Assembly: GCA_002292265.1 (NCBI GenBank)
Contig: DBBQ01000060.1
Location: 1 to 29,105, forward strand
Length of the DNA stretch: 29,105 nucleotides
Reading direction: 5' to 3'
DNA from: Flavobacteriaceae bacterium UBA980
Lineage (GTDB): Bacteria; Bacteroidota; Bacteroidia; Flavobacteriales; Flavobacteriaceae
This document shows positions 18,001 to 25,038 of the stretch, in pieces; position 1 is the first letter of the stretch; every line of letters begins with the position of its first letter. The position numbers and the translations under genes are program-made. The notes under the pieces were generated by a model. It made no database searches. It saw only the letters and a list, made by a program, of their open reading frames with translations, and was not told where the DNA came from.

Positions 18001-18685
18001 GTCGATCTGCAGTCTGTGGAGCAAATTGTTCAATCTGTGGTCCTTCTATAAATGCGACATTGTCTTTGTATGCGGAGACAATGGTATTTGGGTTTTTTTT
18101 GGAAGTTTCTTTAATGAGTTGAAAGAGGCTCTGTTCTTTTGTTTGGCCGTCTATGACAAAAGAGCCATTAAATATTTTATGCCTACAGTGCTCTGAGTTG
18201 ACTTGAGAAAATCCAAATACTTCAGAGTCGGTCAAGGGCCTTTTTAGGGTTTTTGACAAATCGTTTAAATAATCGATTTCTTCTTGACTTAAGGCCAATC
18301 CTTCTTGCTGATTATAGGCTTTGATGTCTTTTATGGGCAAAACCTTTTCAGGCTCAATTTCTACTTGAAAAAGAGTTTGGTTCAGCTCTTTAAATTCTAC
18401 CACCAGCATGGGGTCTATTTGGTCCACCGTAGCTTTGGAAACGTATTCTTCAATACGCTGGATTCCAGGAATCCCCATGTTTTGTGTGATTTCAACTGCA
18501 TTGGTACTCCAAGGAGTAATCATTGTGGATCTGGGACCCACAAAAGAACCTTTTATAACTTTTTCGCTGAGCAGAGGGGCATCGCCAAAAAGCCATTGTA
18601 GTTTTGTTGTGTATTCAGGGGTAAGTGTTGTGGTAGTTTGAACGACAAAAACCTTGGTAGTGACATCGCCAAAAAACAAGAGCAT
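15044..18685 (-). CDS. purL: Phosphoribosylformylglycinamidine synthase, full-length single-chain form
   Basis: The product has 1,213 residues, the size of the large single-polypeptide FGAM synthase rather than the split PurS/PurQ/PurL form. The order is N-terminal PurS-like domain (MLLFFGDVTTKVFVVQT), linker (GFSQVNSEHCRHKIFNG), two AIR-synthase-like halves (LKAETHNFPTTVEPFNGAATGSGG, GGDNYRIGMGGAAVSS, HDHGAGGHLNCLSEL, TGKDSLSMKQ), and a C-terminal glutaminase domain (AAVIREKGSNSEREMAY, GVCNGCQ, MMPHLERS) with predicted triad Cys1060, His1173 and Glu1175. It catalyses the ATP- and glutamine-dependent conversion of FGAR to FGAM, step 4 of de novo purine synthesis, in the cytosol. It has 51 nt to the ligase gene downstream and 108 nt to rsmB upstream. 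A -7-type element lies just upstream. No other purine genes are present. Confidence 0.97.
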   Translation of the reverse strand: MLLFFGDVTTKVFVVQTTTTLTPEYTTKLQWLFGDAPLLSEKVIKGSFVGPRSTMITPWSTNAVEITQNMGIPGIQRIEEYVSKATVDQIDPMLVVEFKELNQTLFQVEIEPEKVLPIKDIKAYNQQEGLALSQEEIDYLNDLSKTLKRPLTDSEVFGFSQVNSEHCRHKIFNGSFVIDGQTKEQSLFQLIKETSKKNPNTIVSAYKDNVAFIEGPQIEQFAPQTADRPSSFNKKTIESVLSLKAETHNFPTTVEPFNGAATGSGGEIRDRLAGGKGSLPLAGTAVYMTPYSRVQEDRKNSSFPERKWLYQTPIDILIKASNGASDFGNKFGQPLIAGSVLTFEHQENDQRFGFDKVIMLAGGIGFGKKEQAQKGTPKKGDQIIILGGDNYRIGMGGAAVSSADTGAFGSAIELNAVQRSNPEMQKRVANAIRALVEHSENPIISIHDHGAGGHLNCLSELVEDTGGSIQIDALPLGDPTLSAKEIIGNESQERMGLILAPKDASFLEKIAKRECAPFYIVGEVTEDQHFSFHSKKSNKTPVDLGLSSLFGSSPKTIMNDVSIPRRYKEINYDQNELPNYIKQVLQLEAVACKDWLTNKVDRCVTGRVAQQQGVGELHLPLSNCGVTALDYTGQKGIATSIGHAPVSALIDPKKGSNTAIAEALTNIVFAPLEKGLESVSLSANWMWPCNNPGEDARLFEAVQECSDFAIALGINIPTGKDSLSMKQKYPDGDVLAPGTVIISAAGQCKDVNQIITPVARWNGGDFYYIDFAQDSFHLGGSSFAQSQDRIGTETPCVQDAAYFKTAFNAIQDHITAGKITSGHDIGSGGLITTLLELCFPSTSIGMQLDFSGLKETDLVKILFSEKVGVVLQSTEDLTASFIKVGVRALKIGSVTNQNELIIGSLHFSITEMRKTWMATSTRLEAQQTRADLAAIRSENIVKQPLKFQFPDHFDGKKPVPKSNRIKAAVIREKGSNSEREMAYMMDLSGFEVRDVHMTDLIEGRETLEDIRLLVAVGGFSNSDVLGSAKGWAGAFKYNPKAKKALENFFQRTDTLSLGVCNGCQLFVELGLLTPPDQPQPRMLHNDSGKFECIFTAVTIKTSSSIMLQGLEGSTLGIWAAHGEGKFSFPQSKNHYQIPAKYLYHDYPSNPNGSDYNAAMLTSSDGRHLVMMPHLERSTFPWNWAHYPAQREDEVSPWTLAFENAYGWLENSVI

Positions 18686-18704
18686 ACAGTGCAGTTTTAA
18701 ACTT

Positions 18705-18712
18705 CAAAAATA
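18705..18712 (-). promoter_or_regulatory. Possible promoter -7 element of purL
   Basis: On the minus strand this reads TATTTTTG, matching TAnnTTTG; it lies 19 nt before the purL ATG, predicting a leader of about a dozen bases. There is no clear -33 TTG. The 108-nt gap around it (18686-18793) shows no other structure I can identify, and no riboswitch. Confidence 0.35.
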
Positions 18713-18793
18713 ATGCTTTTCTAAACGATTTTCCTCCTCTTGCCGCTTCGAAATGTTCAAAGTTGTTTCGGAGTTATTCACAAAAGGAACGCA

Positions 18794-20008
18794 TCAGGAT
18801 GACTTTGCCATTTTCGCCATGTAGAACCCATCTCCTTGGGTAGTATGTGTCAAAAACGTTTCTTCTTTTTCCAATTGGAAGTCCTTTCCTGAATCGGAAT
18901 TTAAAAAGTTTTGAACCTGATTTTGGTTTTCTTCGGGGAAGATGGAACAGGTCGCATAAACAAGTGATCCGCCTTTTGAAACCTGTCCAGCATAGGTTTG
19001 TAAAATTTCTTGCTGTAAAAGGATTAGTTCTTCAATTCGTTTTGGGGTCATGTGCCATTTGGCTGCAGGATTTCTGCGCAGAACGCCCAGACCACTACAG
19101 GGAGCATCGATTAACACCAGATCTGCAGTTTCCTTTTGAGTTTTTAAAAACGCATCGTCATCTGTGTTTTCTACACGTACAATAGTTACTCCATTTCGTT
19201 GGACGCGCGCTTCGAGTTGTTTTATTTTTTTTTCATAAGGGTCCATTGCTACAATTGTACCTTGATTTTGCATCAGTGCAGCCAGGTGAAGAGTTTTTCC
19301 ACCACCACCTGCACAAGCGTCTAGGACAGACATTCCGGGCTTAGGATCAGCAAAATGGGCAACTCGTTGTGAATTGGCATCTTGTATTTCAAACCAACCC
19401 TTTTTGTAAGCGTCCGTATGGGTTAGCTTTTGATGTTTGCTGAGTACCAAAGCTTCGGGAAGCGCTGCGATGAAAGTGCTTTCAATTTGGTGTTTTGTCT
19501 TTAGAAAGGAGTGTAGTTTTTCAGGGGTAGTTTTTAAAGTATTTACTCTTAAAACTAGAGGAGCAGTAGTGTTCAAGCTTTGAATTTCTTTTTTCCAGAG
19601 GGTTTCTCCAAACGTTCTGACACCCAAGTCATCTAGCCAATCTGGCAGCGATTCAAGGATTTTTAATGGGGTGCTTTTTGGGTCGAGGTCAAGAGTTATT
19701 TTTTTCGAATCTAGCTCTGAAAATTCATCCCATTCCGGCAGGGTGATACCCTTGCTTAAAATCCAAACACCTAACAAATTCCAAAAATAAAATTTTGACT
19801 TAGGATCAAGCGACCCCATTTCAGAAAATTTTCTTTGCCAACGTACAATTTCTAGTACTCCTTCACCCACCCATTTGCGGTCTCGGGAACCCCATTTTCG
19901 ATTTTGTTTTAAAAGTTGATTGAGCGTAGGTCGCAACGCTTTTTTTTCTTGTAGAATTTGTTCCAGACCTTGTACAATACCTAATGCTGTATTGCGGTGT
20001 AGTTTCAT
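18794..20008 (-). CDS. RsmB/NOL1-NOP2-Sun family rRNA (cytosine-C5) methyltransferase
   Basis: The product has 404 residues. An N-terminal helical domain (about 1-140, NusB-like as in RsmB) precedes the methyltransferase core. The core holds VLDACAGGGGKTLHL (228-242, AdoMet-binding motif I), IVAMDPYEKK (252-261), VLIDAPCSGLGVLRRNP (298-314, conserved Cys304) and LVYATCSIFPEENQ (349-362, catalytic Cys354). In this family the TCS cysteine attacks C6 of the target cytosine and the PCS cysteine assists release. The likely target is 16S rRNA m5C967 (E. coli numbering), but other positions cannot be excluded. The gene is 39 nt downstream of the sigma-factor cassette with no visible terminator between, so some read-through is possible. 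Confidence 0.92.
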   Translation of the reverse strand: MKLHRNTALGIVQGLEQILQEKKALRPTLNQLLKQNRKWGSRDRKWVGEGVLEIVRWQRKFSEMGSLDPKSKFYFWNLLGVWILSKGITLPEWDEFSELDSKKITLDLDPKSTPLKILESLPDWLDDLGVRTFGETLWKKEIQSLNTTAPLVLRVNTLKTTPEKLHSFLKTKHQIESTFIAALPEALVLSKHQKLTHTDAYKKGWFEIQDANSQRVAHFADPKPGMSVLDACAGGGGKTLHLAALMQNQGTIVAMDPYEKKIKQLEARVQRNGVTIVRVENTDDDAFLKTQKETADLVLIDAPCSGLGVLRRNPAAKWHMTPKRIEELILLQQEILQTYAGQVSKGGSLVYATCSIFPEENQNQVQNFLNSDSGKDFQLEKEETFLTHTTQGDGFYMAKMAKSS

Positions 20009-20047
20009 CTTTATATCTTTTGTATGGTAATGACAAAGGTGGTCTTT

Positions 20048-20509
20048 TTATTTTCTCTTTTTTGATTTATTTTTTATGCGATTCAACAACTCTCGATCAA
20101 ATCGCTTTTCCTGGTATAAAATATTGAGTACTTTTTTAGGTCGAATTTTTTTAAGTAACCTCTCATTGCGTTCGTGTTTCATTTCCAATCCTTTGATTTC
20201 AAAAGCATCCAATTCAGAGATGTAAACAGATGCGGAAGCAGTGTTGAGGGTGTCCATAGACTTTCTCAACGCTTTTCGCATCTGGCGGACCTTAGTCCAG
20301 ATTTCGTTATGATAGGCATTTTCATAGTCTTCAAAGATGCATTTGTACGCCTCAAGCTCTTCGGAGTTCATCTCTGTATTTTCAATAATATAACTCAACT
20401 TCCAGGCTTTGAGCTCCTCGAAACGCGATTTTTCTTTTTGCGACCAAACTGTATTTGAAATTAATAGGCCTACTAAAAGAAGTGGTAAATAATGAGTTTT
20501 TGTTTTCAT
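20048..20509 (-). CDS. Secreted protein of the 'sensor of ECF-type sigma factor' kind
   Basis: I chose the ATG at 20509 (153 residues): it gives a clean signal peptide (HYLPLLLVGLLISNTVWSQ) and leaves one base after the anti-sigma stop TAA, whereas the TTG at 20545 would overlap that gene and bury the signal. The mature protein is highly charged and alpha-helical: RFEELKAWKLSYIIE, MNSEELEAYKCIFEDYENAY, EIWTKVRQMRKALRKSM, KKVLNILYQEKRFDRELLNRI. This matches the pattern of small periplasmic proteins encoded third in Bacteroidota ECF operons and annotated as sigma-factor sensors; they resemble the Spy/CpxP fold in being short, helical and exported. A periplasmic input role is inferred from position and fold only. 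The basic C-terminus (NKSKKRK) is notable. Confidence 0.75.
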   Translation of the reverse strand: MKTKTHYLPLLLVGLLISNTVWSQKEKSRFEELKAWKLSYIIENTEMNSEELEAYKCIFEDYENAYHNEIWTKVRQMRKALRKSMDTLNTASASVYISELDAFEIKGLEMKHERNERLLKKIRPKKVLNILYQEKRFDRELLNRIKNKSKKRK

Positions 20510-20510
20510 T

Positions 20511-20924
20511 TTAAGGTTTTGAATTGTAGGTAAGACTTGTTTCAATCTCTCCTTCTTCTAGTAGAGTCAAAAGCTCATAACTGTTAAATTCTTCAATATA
20601 ATAAGTTTCAATATAATCGTCAAAAGCCTGTTCTGTATTTTCAATGATTAAGGTTTCTGATGGGCTTGAAACTGTAAAGAAAAATAGGAAAGAAGCAGCG
20701 ATGCTCACTGATGTAATTAAGATACGTAGGATGTTTTTATCTACCTTTTTATCTTTCTTTTGCGTTTTATAAAGAATTTCCTTTTCTAATCGATCGAAAT
20801 AGCCTTTTGGAGTTTGAAGTCCGTAGGCATTGTGATTCGCTTTGGTTTTTTGCAATAAGGCTTCCTCTAGGGTGTCAAAATACCCTTTGGGTACTTTAAA
20901 AAGATTATTTTTTCGGGTCTTCAT
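20511..20924 (-). CDS. Putative single-span anti-sigma factor
   Basis: The product has 137 residues: a cytoplasmic N-terminal part (1-62, basic), one transmembrane helix (about 64-85, ILRILITSVSIAASFLFFF) and a short acidic periplasmic tail (FDDYIETYYIEEF, LLEEGEIE). The cytoplasmic part carries the motif PKGYFDxLE twice (residues 12-20 and 39-47), 27 residues apart. I recognise no named anti-sigma domain; the assignment comes from its position directly after, and 20 nt overlapping, an ECF sigma gene, from the topology, and from its being followed by a secreted sensor-like gene. The expected role is to hold the sigma factor at the inner membrane until an envelope signal arrives. Confidence 0.72.
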   Translation of the reverse strand: MKTRKNNLFKVPKGYFDTLEEALLQKTKANHNAYGLQTPKGYFDRLEKEILYKTQKKDKKVDKNILRILITSVSIAASFLFFFTVSSPSETLIIENTEQAFDDYIETYYIEEFNSYELLTLLEEGEIETSLTYNSKP

Positions 20925-21459
20925 CGGTCAGCTTGGTTTTTATTTTTTTTACAGCGTGGTGATAGGAAGCTTTTAAGGCTCCTACACTGGTATCTAAGAT
21001 TTCTGAAATGGCATCGTAATTCATTCCGTCAAAGTATTTCATATTAAAAACAATCCGTTGTTTTTCAGGGAGTCTCGCAACCTCCTTTTGTAAGAGCAAT
21101 GCTGCTTCATCCCCGTCAAAATAGGAATCTGCCTCAAGTCCGTCTGTAAGGGCTTCTACCCATTCTTGATTTTGCAACCCCATTTTTTTTGCTTTACTAG
21201 TAATAAGATTTAAAGCTTCATTAGTTGCGATCCGATATATCCAGGTGAAAAGCGTACTGTTTTCTTTAAAGTTTTCAATGTTCAAATGTACTTTGATAAA
21301 AGTGTTTTGAACAACGTCATTTGCATCATCATGATCCAAAACAATCTTCCTAATGTGCCAGTACAAGCGCTCTTTGTACTCCGACACCAATCGTGCAAAG
21401 GCTTTTTCCCTAGAACTGGGATGCTTTAGTGCATGAACAAATAGAGACTGTTGTTTCAA
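20905..21459 (-). CDS. ECF-type RNA polymerase sigma factor
   Basis: The product has 184 residues. Region 2 is at about 24-84 (YKERLYWHIRKIV, DHDDANDVVQNTFIKVHLNI, FTWIYRIATNEALNLI) and region 4 at about 128-175 (ARLPEKQRIVFNMKYFDGMNYDAISEILDTSVGALKASYHHAVKKI, helix-turn-helix). A short acidic linker (GLEADSYFDGDEA) joins them. There is no region 1.1 or 3, as expected of ECF sigmas. The only start in a sensible place is TTG at 21459; upstream in frame there is no ATG, GTG or TTG before a stop at about 21493-21495, and a downstream ATG would remove region 2. It directs RNA polymerase to an envelope-related regulon and probably its own operon. The stop overlaps the anti-sigma start by 20 nt. 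Confidence 0.92.
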   Translation of the reverse strand: MKQQSLFVHALKHPSSREKAFARLVSEYKERLYWHIRKIVLDHDDANDVVQNTFIKVHLNIENFKENSTLFTWIYRIATNEALNLITSKAKKMGLQNQEWVEALTDGLEADSYFDGDEAALLLQKEVARLPEKQRIVFNMKYFDGMNYDAISEILDTSVGALKASYHHAVKKIKTKLTDEDPKK

Positions 21460-21508
21460 ATTAAACGCATTTATTGTATTACTGTAGACAAATTACAAGA
21501 TAAATAGT

Positions 21509-23335
21509 TTAATTCATTTGTTGGATTTGTACCCAGCTTTTATACGGTTTACTGTTTTTTACCAATTCCTGATGTGTTCCAGAGGCAACGATCGTCCCTT
21601 GGTTTAAGACCAAAATAAGATCCGCCTTTTGAATGGTGGAAAGTCGATGTGCGATGACCAATGAAGTCCTGTTTTGCATTAATTTTTCTAAGGCTTGCTG
21701 CACTTGTTGTTCTGCTTCGGTGTCCAGAGAGGAGGTCGCTTCATCCAAAATCAGTAATTGAGGATCTTTGAGCAACGCTCTTGCGATGGTTAGACGTTGT
21801 TTTTGTCCTCCTGAGAGCTTGTTGCCTAGATCTCCAATAGAAGTGTGGTAGCCCTTTGGTAAGGCTTCGATAAAGTCATGCGCATAGGCTGCTTTAGCAG
21901 CAGCAATAATTTCCTTTTCGGTAGCATTTGATTTACCTAAAAGTAAATTGTTGTAGACACTGTCGTTGAACAAGATGGATTCTTGGGTAACCATACCGAT
22001 ATGTTGGTACAAACTCTGTTTTTGAATTTTTTCAATAGCGATGCCGTCTAGAGTTAAACGACCCTGATCGATGTCGTAAAATCGATTCAGTAAATAGGTC
22101 AAGGTGGTCTTTCCACTTCCCGAAGGACCAACCAAGGCGACCATTTGACCCTTTTTTATTTCAAAAGAAAGATCTTTAATAACAGGAGTATCTTCGTAAC
22201 CGAAGGAAACTCGGTCAAAGACGATATTTTTTTCAATTTTTTTAAGGGGAATTGCAGAGGGATGCTCTTTGAGACTGTCTTCTGCATTTAAAATTTCTAA
22301 AATCCGTTCGGCGGCGGCATTGCCTTTTTGAATGCTGTAACTGGCTTTGCTTATTCCTTTAGCAGGGGTCAGGATGTTGTAGGCCAAACCGATAAAGACA
22401 ATAAAAGTTGTACCCGAGAGACTTCCGTCCACCAATACCATACGCCCTCCAAACCAAAGCAGAACTCCAATGGCAGCAATCCCTAAAAATTCACTTGCAG
22501 GACCGGCGAGGCTCGCTCGATGTAAGAGTTTATTCGAAAAGATATAAAACCGTTGGGTGGCCTTTTTAAATCGAGCTTTAAATTGGGCACCCGCACCAAA
22601 AGTCTTAATGATTTTTTGCCCGTTAACAGTTTCATCTATTATAGATAAAAAATCACCTTGCTCTTCTTGAATACGCGCGGATTGTTTTTTTAATCGCTTC
22701 CCGATACGAGAGATGATCCACCCAGAAAGTGGGATAAAAAGTAAGACAAATAGAGTCAACTGATAACTGAAAAAGAACATCGCTCCTAGTGAAAATAAAA
22801 TTGTGAGTGGCTCTCTAACAATTAGCTCCAAAATAGACAAAAAAGAGCTTTGAATCTCGGTGACATCACTAGTCATTTTTGCCATCAGGTCTCCTTTTCT
22901 TTTTTCATTAAAAAAGGAGAGGGGGAGTACCAGGATTTTTTCGTAAAGTGTATTTCGCAAATCTTTTAGGATCCCATTTCTGAGATAAGTAATAAAAAAA
23001 AGTGCTAGGTAATTACAAATGTTTTTTAAGAAAAACAAACCTAGAACTAGACCAATAACAAAGAGGAGTGTGCCTTCAACATCTCGTTCCATCTGTTGGG
23101 AAACATAATAGTTCAGACTGTCTTTAACATAGGTTTGAAGGCTGAGTATGCCTTCGTATTTGACAGGAGTTAAACGTTTTTCCGTGGTTTCGAATAAAAC
23201 ATTGAGCATAGGGATCAAGGAGACAAAAGAGAGGGCGCTAAAAAGGGCATAGAGGGCATTAAAAAAGATATTTAAGAATGCATAGGCCTTGTAGGGGACT
23301 CCAAATCGAATAATTTTTTTGAAAGAAGAAAACAT
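21509..23335 (-). CDS. MsbA-like ABC transporter, fused permease and ATPase
   Basis: The product has 608 residues, one half-transporter that should work as a homodimer. Transmembrane helices lie in residues 15-325 (for example AYAFLNIFFNALYALFSALSF, LLFVIGLVLGLFFLKNICNYLALFF, LTILFSLGAMFFFSYQLTLFVLLFIPLSGWII). The nucleotide-binding domain has Walker A GPSGSGKTT (403-411), Q-loop VTQESILF, signature LSGGQ (507-511), Walker B LLILDEA (526-532) and the switch histidine in AHRLSTI. The type I exporter fold with these spacings resembles MsbA (lipid A flippase) and multidrug exporters. Context with a glycosyltransferase and a phosphohexomutase favours export of a lipid or glycolipid, which is inference. 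The start overlaps the phosphohexomutase stop by one base (TGATG). Confidence 0.92.
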   Translation of the reverse strand: MFSSFKKIIRFGVPYKAYAFLNIFFNALYALFSALSFVSLIPMLNVLFETTEKRLTPVKYEGILSLQTYVKDSLNYYVSQQMERDVEGTLLFVIGLVLGLFFLKNICNYLALFFITYLRNGILKDLRNTLYEKILVLPLSFFNEKRKGDLMAKMTSDVTEIQSSFLSILELIVREPLTILFSLGAMFFFSYQLTLFVLLFIPLSGWIISRIGKRLKKQSARIQEEQGDFLSIIDETVNGQKIIKTFGAGAQFKARFKKATQRFYIFSNKLLHRASLAGPASEFLGIAAIGVLLWFGGRMVLVDGSLSGTTFIVFIGLAYNILTPAKGISKASYSIQKGNAAAERILEILNAEDSLKEHPSAIPLKKIEKNIVFDRVSFGYEDTPVIKDLSFEIKKGQMVALVGPSGSGKTTLTYLLNRFYDIDQGRLTLDGIAIEKIQKQSLYQHIGMVTQESILFNDSVYNNLLLGKSNATEKEIIAAAKAAYAHDFIEALPKGYHTSIGDLGNKLSGGQKQRLTIARALLKDPQLLILDEATSSLDTEAEQQVQQALEKLMQNRTSLVIAHRLSTIQKADLILVLNQGTIVASGTHQELVKNSKPYKSWVQIQQMN

Positions 23336-25038
23336 CAGTTTAAAAGGGCATTAACGAATTGATCGATTTTTCTATCAAATTGTTGCTTTTGTTGTTGCCA
23401 AGAGATTTCAGGTTGATATTCCCCTTGGACACTAAAGTAAAATTTTATTTTGGGTTCTGTACCACTCGGGCGCAATGCAATTCTACTCCCCTCGTCCAAG
23501 TTAAAAATCAGGACATCTGCTTTGGGCAAGTCTATTTTTTGGGCTTGTTTATTTTTTAAATTCTTGGTACTCCCCGATAAATAATCTTCAACTGTTAGAA
23601 TGGAAATTCCTTCAACATGGGTAGGGGGATGATTTCTAAACCGATCCATTAGAGCCTGGATTTCCTCAGATCCTGATTTCCCTTCCTTAGTGAGAGAGAT
23701 AAGTCGTTCGTAATACACCCCATACTTTTGAAAACATTCCAAAAGAAAGCAGTACACACTTTTGCCCTGAGATTTTAATTCCGTAGCGAGTTCACAGGCC
23801 AACAAACTAGCCGATACCGCATCTTTATCTCGAACTTGATGTCCCACCAGATATCCAAAACTTTCTTCTCCACCACCTACAAAGGTCAACTTCGGATGGT
23901 CTTCGATCAGTTTGGCAATCCATTTAAAACCGGTCAAACAGTTTTTGAATTGAATTTGATATTCCTCTGCCAGGGCCTTGATCATGGGAGTAGAAACAAT
24001 TGTACTGGCAATAAAGTGGTTGGAACTCAGTTGGTTCTCTGCCTGTTTTTTGGACAAAAGATATTCGGTTAAAACAATCATGATTTGATTGCCATTGAGA
24101 TGGTACCATTGGTTTTCCAAATCCCGAACCACGATTCCCAAGCGGTCTGCGTCGGGATCAGTTCCGATAATGAGATCCGCATTTTTTTGATCCCCCAGCG
24201 CTACAGCCATTTTTAAGGCCTCGGGCTCTTCAGGATTGGGAGAAAGTACAGTAGGAAAACCTCCATCGGGCGTTTCCTGTTCCTTGACGATATGTACATT
24301 TTGATAGCCTGCTTTTTTCAACACCTGGGGGACAGCAGTAATTGAAGTTCCGTGGATGGGGGTAAAAACAATATGAAGTGAATTTCGATCTTCTAAATCC
24401 ATTTGAGCCTCTTGAAGTACGAGCTTGTGGTAGGCATCGTCAATCGTCTCGTCAATGTAGTTTAGCAGAGTGTCATTTCCTTTGAATTGAATTTGCTCGT
24501 AAGTGGTTTCCTCTATTTCTCCAATAACTGCTTTGTCCTCTGGAGGGACTAGTTGTCCTCCGTCTTTTCCATAGACTTTATAGCCGTTGTATTGAGGTGG
24601 ATTGTGCGAAGCGGTCAATACAATTCCACAGTGTGCGTCTAAATGTCGTACAGCAAAAGAGAGCTCTGGAGTGGGACGAAGGTCACTAAATAAATAACAA
24701 GAGAAGCCATTTGCAGTAAACACATCGGCAACGACCTTCGCTAGACTTTTACTTTGGTGACGACAATCGTAGGCGATGACAACTTTGATCTGTTCCTCAG
24801 GATATTTTTCTTTTAAGAAATGGGACAAGCCTTGGGTGCTTTTTCCAAGGGTGTATTTATTGATTCGATTGGTCCCTACTCCCATGATACCGCGCATGCC
24901 ACCCGTTCCAAATTTTAGGGAAGTGTAAAAGGCATCTTCCAGTTTTTGGGGATCTTTTTTTAATTCGAGTACCGCTTTTTGGGTTTCCTGATCAAATGTG
25001 GCTTGGAGCCATTCTCCGATGCGTTTTTCTGTGGTCAT
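23335..25038 (-). CDS. Phospho-sugar mutase (phosphoglucomutase/phosphomannomutase family)
   Basis: The product has 567 residues, with all four loops of the alpha-D-phosphohexomutase family: catalytic phosphoserine Ser144 in TASHNPPQYNGYKVYG, the Mg-binding GTDPDADRLG (292-301), sugar-binding GGGEESFGY (about 388-396) and phosphate-binding RPSGTEPK (523-530). Length and motif wording fit the PgcA/PGM2-like subgroup rather than AlgC or GlmM. It interconverts hexose 1- and 6-phosphates in the cytosol, supplying sugar-1-phosphate for nucleotide-sugar and glycan synthesis. It overlaps the upstream glycosyltransferase stop by 4 nt (ATGA) and the downstream ABC gene by 1 nt, so the three are translationally coupled. 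Which sugar is preferred cannot be read from sequence. Confidence 0.93.
   Translation of the reverse strand: MTTEKRIGEWLQATFDQETQKAVLELKKDPQKLEDAFYTSLKFGTGGMRGIMGVGTNRINKYTLGKSTQGLSHFLKEKYPEEQIKVVIAYDCRHQSKSLAKVVADVFTANGFSCYLFSDLRPTPELSFAVRHLDAHCGIVLTASHNPPQYNGYKVYGKDGGQLVPPEDKAVIGEIEETTYEQIQFKGNDTLLNYIDETIDDAYHKLVLQEAQMDLEDRNSLHIVFTPIHGTSITAVPQVLKKAGYQNVHIVKEQETPDGGFPTVLSPNPEEPEALKMAVALGDQKNADLIIGTDPDADRLGIVVRDLENQWYHLNGNQIMIVLTEYLLSKKQAENQLSSNHFIASTIVSTPMIKALAEEYQIQFKNCLTGFKWIAKLIEDHPKLTFVGGGEESFGYLVGHQVRDKDAVSASLLACELATELKSQGKSVYCFLLECFQKYGVYYERLISLTKEGKSGSEEIQALMDRFRNHPPTHVEGISILTVEDYLSGSTKNLKNKQAQKIDLPKADVLIFNLDEGSRIALRPSGTEPKIKFYFSVQGEYQPEISWQQQKQQFDRKIDQFVNALLN

Noticed and set aside
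18686..18793. Purine riboswitch or structured leader before purL
   Set aside because: The 108-nt gap shows no conserved aptamer pattern or terminator/antiterminator hairpins, and the likely -7 element lies only 19 nt before the ATG.
20510..20545. Upstream TTG start at 20545 for the secreted sensor gene
   Set aside because: It would put 12 polar residues ahead of the signal peptide and overlap the anti-sigma gene; the ATG at 20509 follows that gene's stop by one base.
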